64,000 nucleotides of DNA, from contig NZ_FMZZ01000004.1 of assembly GCF_900101685.1 (NCBI RefSeq), positions 124,001 to 188,000 on the forward strand, given 5' to 3'. Numbering within the stretch: position 1 is the first letter of the stretch; each line of letters opens with the position of its first letter. The stretch comes from Actinokineospora iranica. GTDB lineage: Bacteria; Actinomycetota; Actinomycetes; Mycobacteriales; Pseudonocardiaceae. Positions 41,853 through 52,594 of this stretch are shown piece by piece. Under the pieces are notes generated by a model that saw nothing but the letters and a program-made list of their open reading frames with translations, was not told the origin of the DNA and searched no databases. The translations under genes and the position numbers were made by a program.

Positions 41853-41878
41853 GCTCCCCCGACCTGAATCGGGGGAGC
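41853..41878 (-). terminator. Hairpin between glf and PAP2
   Basis: A perfect 10-bp stem, GCTCCCCCGA at 41853-41862 with its complement at 41869-41878, around a 6-nt loop. It lies between the glf stop and the PAP2 ribosome site and may reduce read-through rather than end all transcription. Confidence 0.55.
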
Positions 41879-41891
41879 GCCCACGATGTTT

Positions 41892-44210
<2,319 letters not shown>

Positions 44211-44283
44211 TCAGAGCCCACGATTCAGGCCGAGGTAACCAAGCCCACCCTGGACAGCCGCCCACGTCGGGGAGGATAAGACG

Positions 44284-45093
44284 GTGGACAACCCCCGCCT
44301 CGTTGCCTCCGACGTCGACGGCACCCTGCTCGACCCGATGGACCGCGTCTCCCCTCGCACCCTGGACACCATCACCAGGGTCCGCGCGGCCGGAGCGCCG
44401 TTCGTGCTGGTCAGCGGCAGGCCCCCGCGCTGGATTCCCCCGGTCGCGGCCCTCGCGGGCCTGGAGGGCTACGCGGTCTGCGCCAACGGCGCCATCGTCT
44501 ACGACATCACCTCCGACGAAGTCCTCTCCGCGCACTCGCTCGACCCGATCCTCTTGCACGACGTCACCCACACCCTGGAGACGGTCCTACCGGGCATCCG
44601 GGTTGCCACCGAACGCGCGGAAGTCGGCGCGGACCTCGGCGTCACCGCGTTCGCGTCCGAGCCGGGGTACAGCAATCCGTGGGGGGACGCGGAGAACAAC
44701 GTGCGGCCTCGTGCGGAAGTGCTCGGGCACCCGGCCAGCAAACTGCTGATCCGGCACCAGGGCATGACCAGCCATGAGATCGCGCTGGCCGCCACCGAAC
44801 TGCTGGGCGACGCCGTTGACGTGACTTACTCGACTGACCGCGGGCTGATCGAGGTGTCGGCGCCCGGCGTCACCAAGGCGACGGGGCTGGCTGAAGTGGC
44901 TGGTTTGCTGGGGGTTCCGCAGACCGCGGTGATCGCGTTCGGGGACATGCCCAATGACATCGAGATGCTGCGGTGGGCGGGGCATGGGGTGGCTATGGCC
45001 AACGCTCATCCCGCTGTGAAAGCCGCCGCGGACGAGGTGACGGCCAAGAACTCCGAGGACGGGGTGGCTCGGGTGCTGGAGCGGTGGTTCTGA
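44284..45093 (+). CDS. Cof-type HAD phosphatase
   Basis: Cytoplasmic haloacid-dehalogenase superfamily phosphatase of 269 residues with a type IIB cap. Motif I is ASDVDGTLLDP (nucleophile Asp), motif II VLVSGRPP, motif III the KATGLAEVAGLLG lysine, motif IV FGDMPNDIEMLRWAG. Members act on sugar phosphates or flavin precursors; the substrate cannot be told. GTG at 44284 with GGGGAGG upstream. It is followed by the palindromic region. Confidence 0.9.
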   Translation: MDNPRLVASDVDGTLLDPMDRVSPRTLDTITRVRAAGAPFVLVSGRPPRWIPPVAALAGLEGYAVCANGAIVYDITSDEVLSAHSLDPILLHDVTHTLETVLPGIRVATERAEVGADLGVTAFASEPGYSNPWGDAENNVRPRAEVLGHPASKLLIRHQGMTSHEIALAATELLGDAVDVTYSTDRGLIEVSAPGVTKATGLAEVAGLLGVPQTAVIAFGDMPNDIEMLRWAGHGVAMANAHPAVKAAADEVTAKNSEDGVARVLERWF

Positions 45094-45115
45094 GGGGGCT
45101 TGCTTTCGTGGGGTT

Positions 45116-45261
45116 GCTCGATGGGGTGGAGTGGTTTCTTCGGGGCCCCTACGAAGGAAGATCGCCCGTGTGAAAGAGGGTGGGAAGCCTGCGGCATCAC
45201 ACGCGCGGCCAGCTTAGCGATCTTCCTTCTCCCCCGAAGAAACCACTCCACCCCATCGAGC
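45116..45261. repeat. 146-bp nested palindrome
   Basis: A perfect 30-bp inverted repeat (45116-45145 with 45232-45261) encloses a second perfect 13-bp inverted repeat (45153-45165 with 45217-45229) and a shorter one (45167-45172 with 45198-45203). The whole could fold as one long hairpin. The shape suits a small non-autonomous element or a structured RNA; no transposase or target-site duplication is evident. Confidence 0.85.
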
Positions 45262-45427
45262 ACCTGGCAGCGTTGAGTCCGGCTGGCAGGAGGGCGGGTT
45301 CGCTGTCCCGCTGCGGTCGAGCCCCCGGCAGGGTCTGGCTTCCTTGGCAGGTGAGAGGGCTGGCCGCTTTACCCCGTCAAGCACCTGAGAGGTCGGGCTC
45401 GGTTGGCAGGTGAGTGGGGTGGGTTCC

Positions 45428-45468
45428 TCAAGGTGAGGCGGCGCTCGGGGAGCACCGCCTCACCTTGA
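45428..45468. terminator. Terminator hairpin with T-rich tail
   Basis: A perfect 14-bp stem, TCAAGGTGAGGCGG at 45428-45441 with its complement at 45455-45468, followed on the plus strand by a T-rich stretch (TTCAGTTGTTTTG). It lies between the convergent HAD and ABC permease genes. Confidence 0.8.
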
Positions 45469-45498
45469 TTCAGTTGTTTTGTTCAGTTGTTTGTCGAG

Positions 45499-46308
45499 CT
45501 ACTTGCTTGCGACCTTGCGGTACTTCGCCACCGCGATGGGGGTGAAGATCACCAGGATCGCCACGCAGGACACGATCGCGAACAGGACCGCGTGCTGGGC
45601 AGGCCAGGACTCGGGGCGGGCGGCCAGGACGCCGGGGCGTTCGTTGCCGAATAGCTCGCGGGCCGCGTCGGCGACGGCGGTGACCGGGTTCCACTCGGCG
45701 AAGACCTTCAGTGGGCCGGGCATACTCGACGCCGACACGAATGCGGACGAGATGAAGGTGACCGGGAACATCCAGATGAAGCCCGCGCTCTGGGCGACCT
45801 GGACGTTGCCGGAGAGCATCCCGATCCAGGCGCCGATCCAGGACATGGCGAACGAGAACAGCAGCAGCATGGCGTAGCCGATGACCGCGTCCACGACGCT
45901 GCCTCGGATGCGCCAGCCGACCAGCAGGCCGCAGACCGACATCACCAGCAGGCCGAGCGCGCTGACCACGAGGTCGGATGTGGTGCGGCCGACCAGCACC
46001 GCCGCCCGGGACATGGGCAGCGAGCGGAACCGGTCGATGACGCCCTTCTCCAGGTCGGCGGCCATGCCGATGGTGGTGTAGGCGGAGTTGAACGCGACCG
46101 TCTGGGCGAAGATGCCGCCCATCAGGAACTCGCGGTACGCATCGGGGTCGTTGCCGATGCTGTTGCCGAAGACGAACGCGAACAGCAGCACGAACATGAT
46201 CGGCTGCAGGGTCGCGCCGAGCAGCAGGTCGGGCTGGCGGCGCACGTTCATCAGGTTGCGCCACGTGACGACACCGCTGTCGCGGGTGCTCGCGGAGATC
46301 GTGGTCAT
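45499..46308 (-). CDS. ABC-2 type exporter permease, DrrB-like
   Basis: Membrane subunit of 269 residues with six predicted helices and the DrrB pattern: RNLMNVRRQPDLLLGATLQPIMF, FGNSIGN, LEKGVIDRFRSLPMSRAAVL and EWNPVTAVADAARELFGN. It would export a hydrophobic compound together with the ATPase encoded upstream; the two genes overlap by 4 nt (ATGA). The substrate is unknown. Confidence 0.92.
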   Translation of the reverse strand: MTTISASTRDSGVVTWRNLMNVRRQPDLLLGATLQPIMFVLLFAFVFGNSIGNDPDAYREFLMGGIFAQTVAFNSAYTTIGMAADLEKGVIDRFRSLPMSRAAVLVGRTTSDLVVSALGLLVMSVCGLLVGWRIRGSVVDAVIGYAMLLLFSFAMSWIGAWIGMLSGNVQVAQSAGFIWMFPVTFISSAFVSASSMPGPLKVFAEWNPVTAVADAARELFGNERPGVLAARPESWPAQHAVLFAIVSCVAILVIFTPIAVAKYRKVASK

Positions 46309-47318
46309 CGGGACTTCGCCTTCCTGCCCTTGCTCTTGCCCTCGGGCTCGGCGGTGGGCTCGTCCTCGGCCGAGTGGCCGGTCAGGGAGAGGAACACGTC
46401 GTCGAGGGTCGGGCGGTGCAGGGCGACATCGAGGACGGTGACGCTCTGCTGGTCGAGCCTGCGCAGCGCTTCGACCAGGGCCTTCGGGCCGGTGTCGACC
46501 TTGACGTGCACGCGCCGCTGGTGGTCCTCGGTGACCGGCTCGTCCGAGCCGACCTCGGACAGCACCTGGGCGACCGCGGCAAGCTCGCCCGGCTCGCCCA
46601 CGACGATCTCCAGCCGTTCGCCGCCGACCTGGGCCTTGAGCTGGTCGGCTGTGCCGTCGGCGATGACCTTGCCGTGGTCGATCACGAAAATCTTGTCGGC
46701 GAGCTGGTCCGCCTCCTCCAGGTACTGCGTGGTGAGCAGCACCGTGGCGCCGTCGGCTACCAGTTCGCCGATGACCTCCCAGGTGTCGAGCCGCCCGCGC
46801 GGGTCAAGCCCGGTGGTCGGCTCGTCCAGCACGACGACCGCGGGCTCGGCGACCAGCGCGCCCGCGAGGTCGAGCCTGCGGCGCATACCGCCGGAGTAGG
46901 TCTTGGCTGGCCGGTCCGCGGAGTCCTGAAGCCGGAACCGGGCCAGCAGCTCGCGGGCGCGGGCCGCCGCGTCGGTGCGGTTCTTCCCATAGAGCCTGCC
47001 GACCATGTAGAGGTTTTCGTAACCGGTGAGGTGCTCGTCCACGGCCGCGTACTGGCCGGACAGGCCGATCGAGCGCCGGACGGCGTCCGGGTCGGCCACC
47101 ACGTCGTGGCCCGCGACGAAAGCCCGCCCGGAGTCCGGGCGCAGCAAGGTAGTGAGGATTCGTACGGTGGTTGTCTTCCCGGCCCCGTTGGGGCCGAGCA
47201 GACCGAGGACGGTGCCTGCGGGGATCTCTAGATCGACACCGTCGAGGGCGCGGGTCGACCCGAAGGTCTTGACCAACGCTTCCGCGCGCACAGCGATCGA
47301 GGACGCGGGCGGGGGCAT
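46305..47318 (-). CDS. ABC exporter ATPase, DrrA-like
   Basis: Nucleotide-binding subunit of 337 residues. Walker A is GPNGAGKTT, the signature is YSGGMRRRLDLAGAL, Walker B VVVLDEPTTGLDP and the H-loop TTQYLEEAD. The C-terminal DUF4162-type extension (VLDVALHRPTLDDVFLSLTGH) is typical of DrrA daunorubicin-resistance-type ATPases. It ends in a Lys-rich tail (KSKGRKAKSR). ATG at 47318. It forms an operon with the DrrB-like gene. Confidence 0.93.
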   Translation of the reverse strand: MPPPASSIAVRAEALVKTFGSTRALDGVDLEIPAGTVLGLLGPNGAGKTTTVRILTTLLRPDSGRAFVAGHDVVADPDAVRRSIGLSGQYAAVDEHLTGYENLYMVGRLYGKNRTDAAARARELLARFRLQDSADRPAKTYSGGMRRRLDLAGALVAEPAVVVLDEPTTGLDPRGRLDTWEVIGELVADGATVLLTTQYLEEADQLADKIFVIDHGKVIADGTADQLKAQVGGERLEIVVGEPGELAAVAQVLSEVGSDEPVTEDHQRRVHVKVDTGPKALVEALRRLDQQSVTVLDVALHRPTLDDVFLSLTGHSAEDEPTAEPEGKSKGRKAKSR

Positions 47319-47445
47319 GTGCCCTCCCTGGATAGTCCGAATGAGTCAGTGCCCGGAGGGTAAACCGGGCCACCGACAAAGTCGGCCCATTTTCGCCGAG
47401 GGCGGCACCCGATCGGCCCAACTCACACCACTGAGGGTGAGGAAC

Positions 47446-48078
47446 CTAGAGGTCGACCCCGGTCCACTCCAGGCAGTGCCACCCCGCCTGCCACCCCACC
47501 CGCGACCCCGAGCCGCGCCACTCCATCAGCACGTGCCCGGTGTTGGGCAGCGGCCGCGCGTTGGCGAGCTGGGCGCCGATGTTGTCGCACAGCCAGTCGG
47601 CGACGAGCCGGATGACCCCGCCGTGGCTCACCAGCAGGACCAGGCCGTCCGGATGCCGGTCCTGGATCTCCCGGAGGGCGGGGAAGTAGCGTGCGCGGAT
47701 CTCTTCGCCGCTCTCGCCGCCGGGCATCGCCGCGGCCAGGTCGCCTTCGGCCCACCGGGTGAAGACCTGGCCGAACAGCGTCATCGCCGCGTCGTCCGAG
47801 CGGCCCTCCAGGTCGCCGACCTGGAGTTCGTGCACGCCGTCGACGACAACCAGCGGCAGCCCGTGGGTCTTCGCCAGCGGCTCGGCGGTCTCCCGCGCGC
47901 GGGTGGCGACGCTGGCGTAGACGGCGGCCACGGGTTCGTCCGCGAGCCGTTCTGCGAGGGCGGCGGCCTGCCTGCGGCCCATCCCGGTCAGCGACGGGCC
48001 GGGCGGGCGGGAGTCCAGCACGTGCCGCACGTTCGCGGGCGTCTCACCGTGCCGGATCAGCATCACCCGCAGGCTCAC
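47446..48078 (-). CDS. Histidine phosphatase family protein
   Basis: Phosphoglycerate-mutase-like phosphatase of 210 residues. The catalytic RHG motif is MLIRHGETPAN; the second histidine is in LVSHGGVIRLVADW, and the acid residue in HELQVGDLEG. The substrate is unknown. GTG at 48078 overlaps the pheA stop by 4 nt, an arrangement seen in many actinobacteria where pheA is followed by such a gene. Confidence 0.9.
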   Translation of the reverse strand: MSLRVMLIRHGETPANVRHVLDSRPPGPSLTGMGRRQAAALAERLADEPVAAVYASVATRARETAEPLAKTHGLPLVVVDGVHELQVGDLEGRSDDAAMTLFGQVFTRWAEGDLAAAMPGGESGEEIRARYFPALREIQDRHPDGLVLLVSHGGVIRLVADWLCDNIGAQLANARPLPNTGHVLMEWRGSGSRVGWQAGWHCLEWTGVDL

Positions 48079-48989
48079 GCGTCCTCCCCGCGGCGCAGCG
48101 CCGCCAGCCAGGCCGCTGACTCCCGGTAGTCGGTGTCGCCGGTCCCATCGGTCACTGTCGACGCCACACCGTCCGCTTTGGGATAAGAGCCGAGGAAGCG
48201 CACGCGTTGGCTCCGGCGGTGCAAGGCGGCGAGAGCGTCGCCTACCCGCTGCTCGGCGATGTGGCCGTCGAAGTCCAGGTAGAAGCGGTACTCGCCGAAC
48301 CGGTTGCGCAGTGGGCGCGACTCGATCCTGGACACGTTGATCCCGCGCATCGCCAACTCGGTGAGCATCGCGGCCAGCTCGCCCGGCCGGTGCGACACGA
48401 CGACGAACACCGACGTGCGGTCGGCCCCGGTGGGCTCGGGGAGCGCGCCGGGTCGGGAGAGCACCAGGAACCGGGTCACCGCGTCCGACTCGTCGGCGAC
48501 CTCGGTCGCCAGTTCCGCCAGCGGGTAGTGGGCTGCCGCGACCGGGGCCGTGACGGCGGCGTCGAACTCCCCCGCCAGCACGCCGACGGCGGCGGCGGCC
48601 GTGGAGGTCGACGCCAGCTGGGTCACGTTCGCCATGTGCTTACCGAGCCACTGTTGGACCTGTGCGAGCGCGTGCGGGTGGCTGGCCACGGTCTGCACGT
48701 CCGCGAACGTCGCACCGGGACGGACCAGCACGGAGAACCGGACCGGCAGCACGCGCTCGGCGACCGCGACGACGGGCGCGTCCCCGGCGAGAGTGTCCAT
48801 CGTGGCCGACACAGCGCCCTCGACCGAGTTCTCCACCGGCACGCACGCCAGGTCCGCCTCACCCGCGCGTACCGCGGCGACGGCAAGCGGGATCGTCGGC
48901 AGCGGCACCAACTCCGCGTGCGCGTCGAACGCCGCGGCGGCCTGCTCGGTGAAGGTTCCTCGGGGCCCGAAATAGGCGATTCTCGGCAC
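48075..48989 (-). CDS. pheA: Prephenate dehydratase PheA
   Basis: Converts prephenate to phenylpyruvate in phenylalanine synthesis. 304 residues: catalytic domain about 1-180 (IAYFGPRGTFTEQAA, CVPVENSVEGAVSATMD, and the TRF motif in DAVTRFLVLS), then an ACT regulatory domain with RIESRPLRNRFGEYRFYLD that binds phenylalanine for feedback control. GTG at 48989. It has no chorismate mutase domain. Its stop overlaps the start of the phosphatase gene. Confidence 0.94.
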   Translation of the reverse strand: MPRIAYFGPRGTFTEQAAAAFDAHAELVPLPTIPLAVAAVRAGEADLACVPVENSVEGAVSATMDTLAGDAPVVAVAERVLPVRFSVLVRPGATFADVQTVASHPHALAQVQQWLGKHMANVTQLASTSTAAAAVGVLAGEFDAAVTAPVAAAHYPLAELATEVADESDAVTRFLVLSRPGALPEPTGADRTSVFVVVSHRPGELAAMLTELAMRGINVSRIESRPLRNRFGEYRFYLDFDGHIAEQRVGDALAALHRRSQRVRFLGSYPKADGVASTVTDGTGDTDYRESAAWLAALRRGEDA

Positions 48990-49110
48990 GCGCTCACCCT
49001 ACGCACGATCGGGGAACACCTGTCACAGACCGTCTACGCTGCCCAACGTTGTTCCGTTGATTGCCAAACAACGGTTACCGCCGGTGCTTCCCAGATGCCA
49101 TGCTGGGAGT

Positions 49111-49713
49111 GTGACCGCGGATTCGGAGACCGGGACGGCGGCGGTGCCCCGCCGGATATCCGGCACCCCAGACCTGGTCCTGTGCGCGGTGAGCGAGTCG
49201 CTCGCCGCGGCGTGGGAGACCGCGGCCGAGGGCAGGCAGGACGTCCGGGTGCACCGCGGGTCGGTGCTGGATGTGCCCGCGCACGCCGTGGTGTCCCCGG
49301 CGAACTCGTTCGGCTGGATGCGCGGCGGCATCGACGCGGTGTACGCGCGGGCCTTCCCGGGCGCGGAGCAGCGCGTGCGCAGCGCGGTGCTGGCCTACCA
49401 CGGCGGCGAGTTGCCGGTCGGCGAGGCGCTGATCGTGCCGACCGACGCGGTGGCCCCCGCGTGGCTGATCACCGCGCCGACGATGCGCGAGCCGTCGCAG
49501 ATCCTGGCGCACGACACCGTCCATCCCTATCTGGCGGCGAAGGCCGTCTTCCGCCTCTGGCGCGACGGCACCCTTGACGACGGCACCCCGGTCCGCGCCG
49601 CCGTGCACACCATCGCCATGCCCGGGTTGGGCACCGGTGTCGGCCGGGTGCCACCCGAGGTGTGCGCGCGGCAGGTCTCGGTGGCCTGGGACGAGATTTT
49701 CCTCGAAAGCTGA
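49111..49713 (+). CDS. Macro-domain-like protein
   Basis: About 200 residues. The centre has VHRGSVLDVPAHAVVSPAN followed by SFGWMRGGIDAVYAR, and later AMPGLGTGVGRVPPEV, matching the ADP-ribose-binding pattern of macro (A1pp) domains. It probably binds or hydrolyses an ADP-ribose derivative. The start is not firm: GTG at 49111 has GGGAG too close; the open frame extends to 49057. It is divergent from pheA. Neighbouring genes do not indicate a pathway. Confidence 0.72.
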   Translation: MTADSETGTAAVPRRISGTPDLVLCAVSESLAAAWETAAEGRQDVRVHRGSVLDVPAHAVVSPANSFGWMRGGIDAVYARAFPGAEQRVRSAVLAYHGGELPVGEALIVPTDAVAPAWLITAPTMREPSQILAHDTVHPYLAAKAVFRLWRDGTLDDGTPVRAAVHTIAMPGLGTGVGRVPPEVCARQVSVAWDEIFLES

Positions 49714-49889
49714 GTTCTGATCACCTCGCCGCAGGTCATCGGGTGTTTCATAAATCGGGCGTTCACCGAAACGTCACGTGCGCCACACCGTAGGTCCCCC
49801 GATCGGTGTAATCGGTCACAGCGCAAACCCGTGCTGAGCACCTACGTTGACGCTAGGTACGCCCATCACAACTCGGCGAGGAGTCGGAC

Positions 49890-50825
49890 ATGGCGCGGGT
49901 GCGCGAGCTGAGCCCGTATGTCGAGCTCCGCCGCGAGCAGTGGCGTGAACTGCGCAAGTCGACGCCCCTGCCGCTGACCTTGGACGAGCTGGTGCGGCTG
50001 CGCGGCCTGCGCGACCCGGTCGACCTGGAAGAGGTGGTCGACGTCTACCTGCCCCTCTCCCGGTTGATCTCCCTCCAGGTGGCGGCCCGGCAGCGCCTGT
50101 ACGAGTCGACCACCGAGTTCCTCGGCGAGGACCCCCGGGCGGGCCGCAAGGTCCCGTTCGTCATCGGCATCGCGGGCAGCGTCGCGGTGGGCAAGTCCAC
50201 CACCGCCCGGCTGCTGCGCACCCTGCTGGCCCGCTGGCCCGACCACCCGCACGTCGACCTGGTCACCACGGACGGCTTCCTGTTCCCCAAGGCGGAGTTG
50301 CTGCGGCGGGGGCTGATGAGCCGCAAGGGTTTCCCGGAAAGCTACGACCGCCGCGCCCTGCTGCGGTTCGTGTCGGAGGTGAAGTCCGGCGCGGAGGAAG
50401 TGCGCGCCCCCGTCTACTCCCACCTGGCCTACGACATCCTCCCGGACGAGGAACAGGTGGTCCGCAGGCCGGACATCCTGATTGTCGAGGGCCTCAACGT
50501 CCTCCAGCCCGGCGCCCGGCTGGCGGTGTCGGACCTGTTCGACTTCTCGATCTATGTGGACGCCCACTCCGACGACATCGAACGCTGGTACGTGGACCGT
50601 TTCCTGGCCCTGCGCAGCACGGCCTTCGCCGATCCCGCCTCCCACTTCCACCACTACGCCGCCCTCACCGACGCCGAAGCCCAGGCAGAGGCCGTCCGCC
50701 TGTGGAAGCAGACCAACGAGCCCAACCTGGTCAACAACATCCTCCCCACCCGCCCCCGCGCCACCCTGGTGCTCCGCAAAGGCGCGGACCACCGCATCAG
50801 CCGCGTCCGACTCCGTAAGCTCTGA
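49890..50825 (+). CDS. coaA: Type I pantothenate kinase CoaA
   Basis: Phosphorylates pantothenate, the first step of coenzyme A synthesis. 311 residues; P-loop [17 protein letters not shown] near residue 93, [20 protein letters not shown] with the catalytic Asp, [16 protein letters not shown], and VEGLNVLQ. The N-terminal [14 protein letters not shown] is also typical. ATG at 49890 with GAGGAG six bases upstream. The next gene begins 4 bp after the stop. Confidence 0.95.
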   Translation: MARVRELSPYVELRREQWRELRKSTPLPLTLDELVRLRGLRDPVDLEEVVDVYLPLSRLISLQVAARQRLYESTTEFLGEDPRAGRKVPFVIGIAGSVAVGKSTTARLLRTLLARWPDHPHVDLVTTDGFLFPKAELLRRGLMSRKGFPESYDRRALLRFVSEVKSGAEEVRAPVYSHLAYDILPDEEQVVRRPDILIVEGLNVLQPGARLAVSDLFDFSIYVDAHSDDIERWYVDRFLALRSTAFADPASHFHHYAALTDAEAQAEAVRLWKQTNEPNLVNNILPTRPRATLVLRKGADHRISRVRLRKL

Positions 50826-50828
50826 CCC

Positions 50829-51458
50829 GTGATCCGCGTCCTGCTGGTAGACGACCACGAAGTCGTCCGCCGCGGCCTGCGAGACCTCCTGGACGGCGAA
50901 GACGGCATAGAGGTCACCGCGGAAGCCGGGAGCGTCGCGGAAGCGCTCACCAGGGCGAACGCGGTCCCGGTAGATGTGGCCGTAGTGGACGTCCGCCTCC
51001 CCGATGGCGACGGTGTGGCCCTGTGCCGCTCCCTGCGGTCCCTGAACCCAGCCCCCCACTGCCTGGTCCTCACCGCGTTCGACGACGAGAACGCCCTGGT
51101 AGAGGCCATCATGGCAGGCGCGGCAGGCTATCTGCTCAAACAAGTGCGCGGCCAAGACCTGGTGACAGCCGTCCGAGAAGTAGCCGCGGGCAGGTCGCTC
51201 TTGGACCCGGTCACCACAGCCCGAGTCCTGGACAGAATGCGCCGCACAGCCGAAACCGATGAACTGGCAGGTCTGACCGAACGCGAAAGAGCGGTACTGG
51301 ACCTCATCGGCGAAGGCCTCTCCAACAGGGAAATCGCCGAACGCCTCTTCCTGGCCGAGAAGACGGTCAAGAACTACGTGACCTCGGTACTGGCCAAACT
51401 AGGCATGGAACGCCGTACCCAGGCAGTAGCCTGGATCGCCCGCCGTCACACCCGCTGA
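50829..51458 (+). CDS. DevR/DosR-like response regulator
   Basis: NarL-family regulator of 209 residues. The receiver has [15 protein letters not shown] and phospho-acceptor Asp54 in [11 protein letters not shown]. The output helix-turn-helix [25 protein letters not shown] is nearly the DosR/DevR recognition-helix sequence, so it may govern hypoxia or redox genes. GTG at 50829. It converges on its likely kinase (51446-52588), with the two genes overlapping by 13 bp at their 3' ends. Confidence 0.88.
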   Translation: MIRVLLVDDHEVVRRGLRDLLDGEDGIEVTAEAGSVAEALTRANAVPVDVAVVDVRLPDGDGVALCRSLRSLNPAPHCLVLTAFDDENALVEAIMAGAAGYLLKQVRGQDLVTAVREVAAGRSLLDPVTTARVLDRMRRTAETDELAGLTERERAVLDLIGEGLSNREIAERLFLAEKTVKNYVTSVLAKLGMERRTQAVAWIARRHTR

Positions 51459-52588
51459 CCAAGGGGAACCTCCCACACCACGGTGGTCCCACTACGTGGA
51501 GAAGACCGCACATCACATCGTCCACCCAGCTTCTCAGCCCGCTCACGAAGATTCTTGAGCCCCCGCTGGGTAACGCCCTGGGGAATGCCGCAGCCGTCGT
51601 CAGCGACGGTGAGCCGCAGAACATCCTTGTCACGGCGAAGACGAACAGCGACCCGAAGAGCACCAGCGTGTCGAACCACATTCGACAGCGCCTCACGCAA
51701 CGCTGCCCGAGTGTGATCGGCGACCACAACCGGCACGTCCCGGATGTCATCGGGAAGATCGAACGACGGCTCGAACCCCAACAGCTCCCGGGCGATGGCG
51801 ATCTCCGCCCGAACCGAATCGGCGAGATCGGCAGGTTCCTCAGGATCAGGGTTCCGCAGAGTGCGAACCACAGCCCGCACATCGGCGATGGCGGCGTCCA
51901 ACTGGTCCACCGCGTCCCCCAACCGAGCGGCATCAGCCTTCGCGAGCTTCTTGGCGGGCCGACGCGCGAGCAGATCCAACTGCATCCCAGCCGCGTACAG
52001 CCGCTGCACGATGACGTCGTGCAAATCGCGGGCAAGCCGCTCACGTTCTTCGTACACACCAACCCGCTGCCGGGCGTTGGCGCCGTCCGCGAGGACCAGA
52101 ACCAGCCCTGCCTGCGCAGCGAAGGCGGTAAGCACCTCCACCGTCCCCCGCATGAACGGCTTCCCTGACCGACGGCGGTAAACCGTCAACGCCCCAAGCC
52201 GACTCTCCCGAGTGCCGAACGGCGCGGCGGCGAACGGCCCGAACCCCCGCAACTCGGCAGGCACATAGGGCGCGGTGCGCGGATCAGTCACCATGTCGTC
52301 GGTGACGATGGGAACCCCGCCACGCGCGACCCGAGCCGCCGACGACCGCGGCGAGAGCACCAGTCCCACTGGATCGAAGTCGCGAGCGCCGTAAGCGGCC
52401 TCCACGACGAGCGACCCGTCCCCGCTGCCTGCCATCACCAGCCCCAGATCCGCCTCGGCGAGCTCGGCCGCCGCGCGCACCACCAAGTCCAGCACCGCGT
52501 CCGGGTCACGCCCGGACAGCGCCGCCGTGGCGATCTCGGTGGACGCGGTGAGGGTCCGCGCGGCAAGAGTGGGGTCCATGAGCTGCAT
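51446..52588 (-). CDS. GAF-domain sensor histidine kinase, DevS-like
   Basis: Soluble sensor kinase of 380 residues. A single GAF domain (about 15-165) is followed by a HisKA_3 dimerisation segment with His190 in [21 protein letters not shown], and an ATPase domain ([15 protein letters not shown], then [14 protein letters not shown]). The mycobacterial DevS/DosT kinases have two GAF domains and a haem-ligating His; here there is one GAF, and the corresponding segment ([17 protein letters not shown]) has no histidine, so a haem sensor is doubtful. ATG at 52588, with MDPT four codons later as an alternative. It lies next to the cyd operon. Confidence 0.87.
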   Translation of the reverse strand: MQLMDPTLAARTLTASTEIATAALSGRDPDAVLDLVVRAAAELAEADLGLVMAGSGDGSLVVEAAYGARDFDPVGLVLSPRSSAARVARGGVPIVTDDMVTDPRTAPYVPAELRGFGPFAAAPFGTRESRLGALTVYRRRSGKPFMRGTVEVLTAFAAQAGLVLVLADGANARQRVGVYEERERLARDLHDVIVQRLYAAGMQLDLLARRPAKKLAKADAARLGDAVDQLDAAIADVRAVVRTLRNPDPEEPADLADSVRAEIAIARELLGFEPSFDLPDDIRDVPVVVADHTRAALREALSNVVRHAGALRVAVRLRRDKDVLRLTVADDGCGIPQGVTQRGLKNLRERAEKLGGRCDVRSSPRSGTTVVWEVPLGQRV

Positions 52589-52594
52589 CCCAGG

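Larger units (their letters stand above)
45094..45498. other. Gene-free region between convergent genes
   Basis: About 400 bp lacking a credible gene. It contains the 146-bp palindromic structure (45116-45261), several short GGCAGG/CACCTG repeats between 45262 and 45415, a terminator hairpin at 45428-45468 and a short direct repeat of TTCAGTTGTTT just after it. Confidence 0.7.

Noticed and set aside
45006-45263. An 85-codon minus-strand ORF with a GVEWFLRG peptide
   Set aside because: It arises from the palindrome, which reads similarly on both strands, and has no ribosome site or conservation signal.
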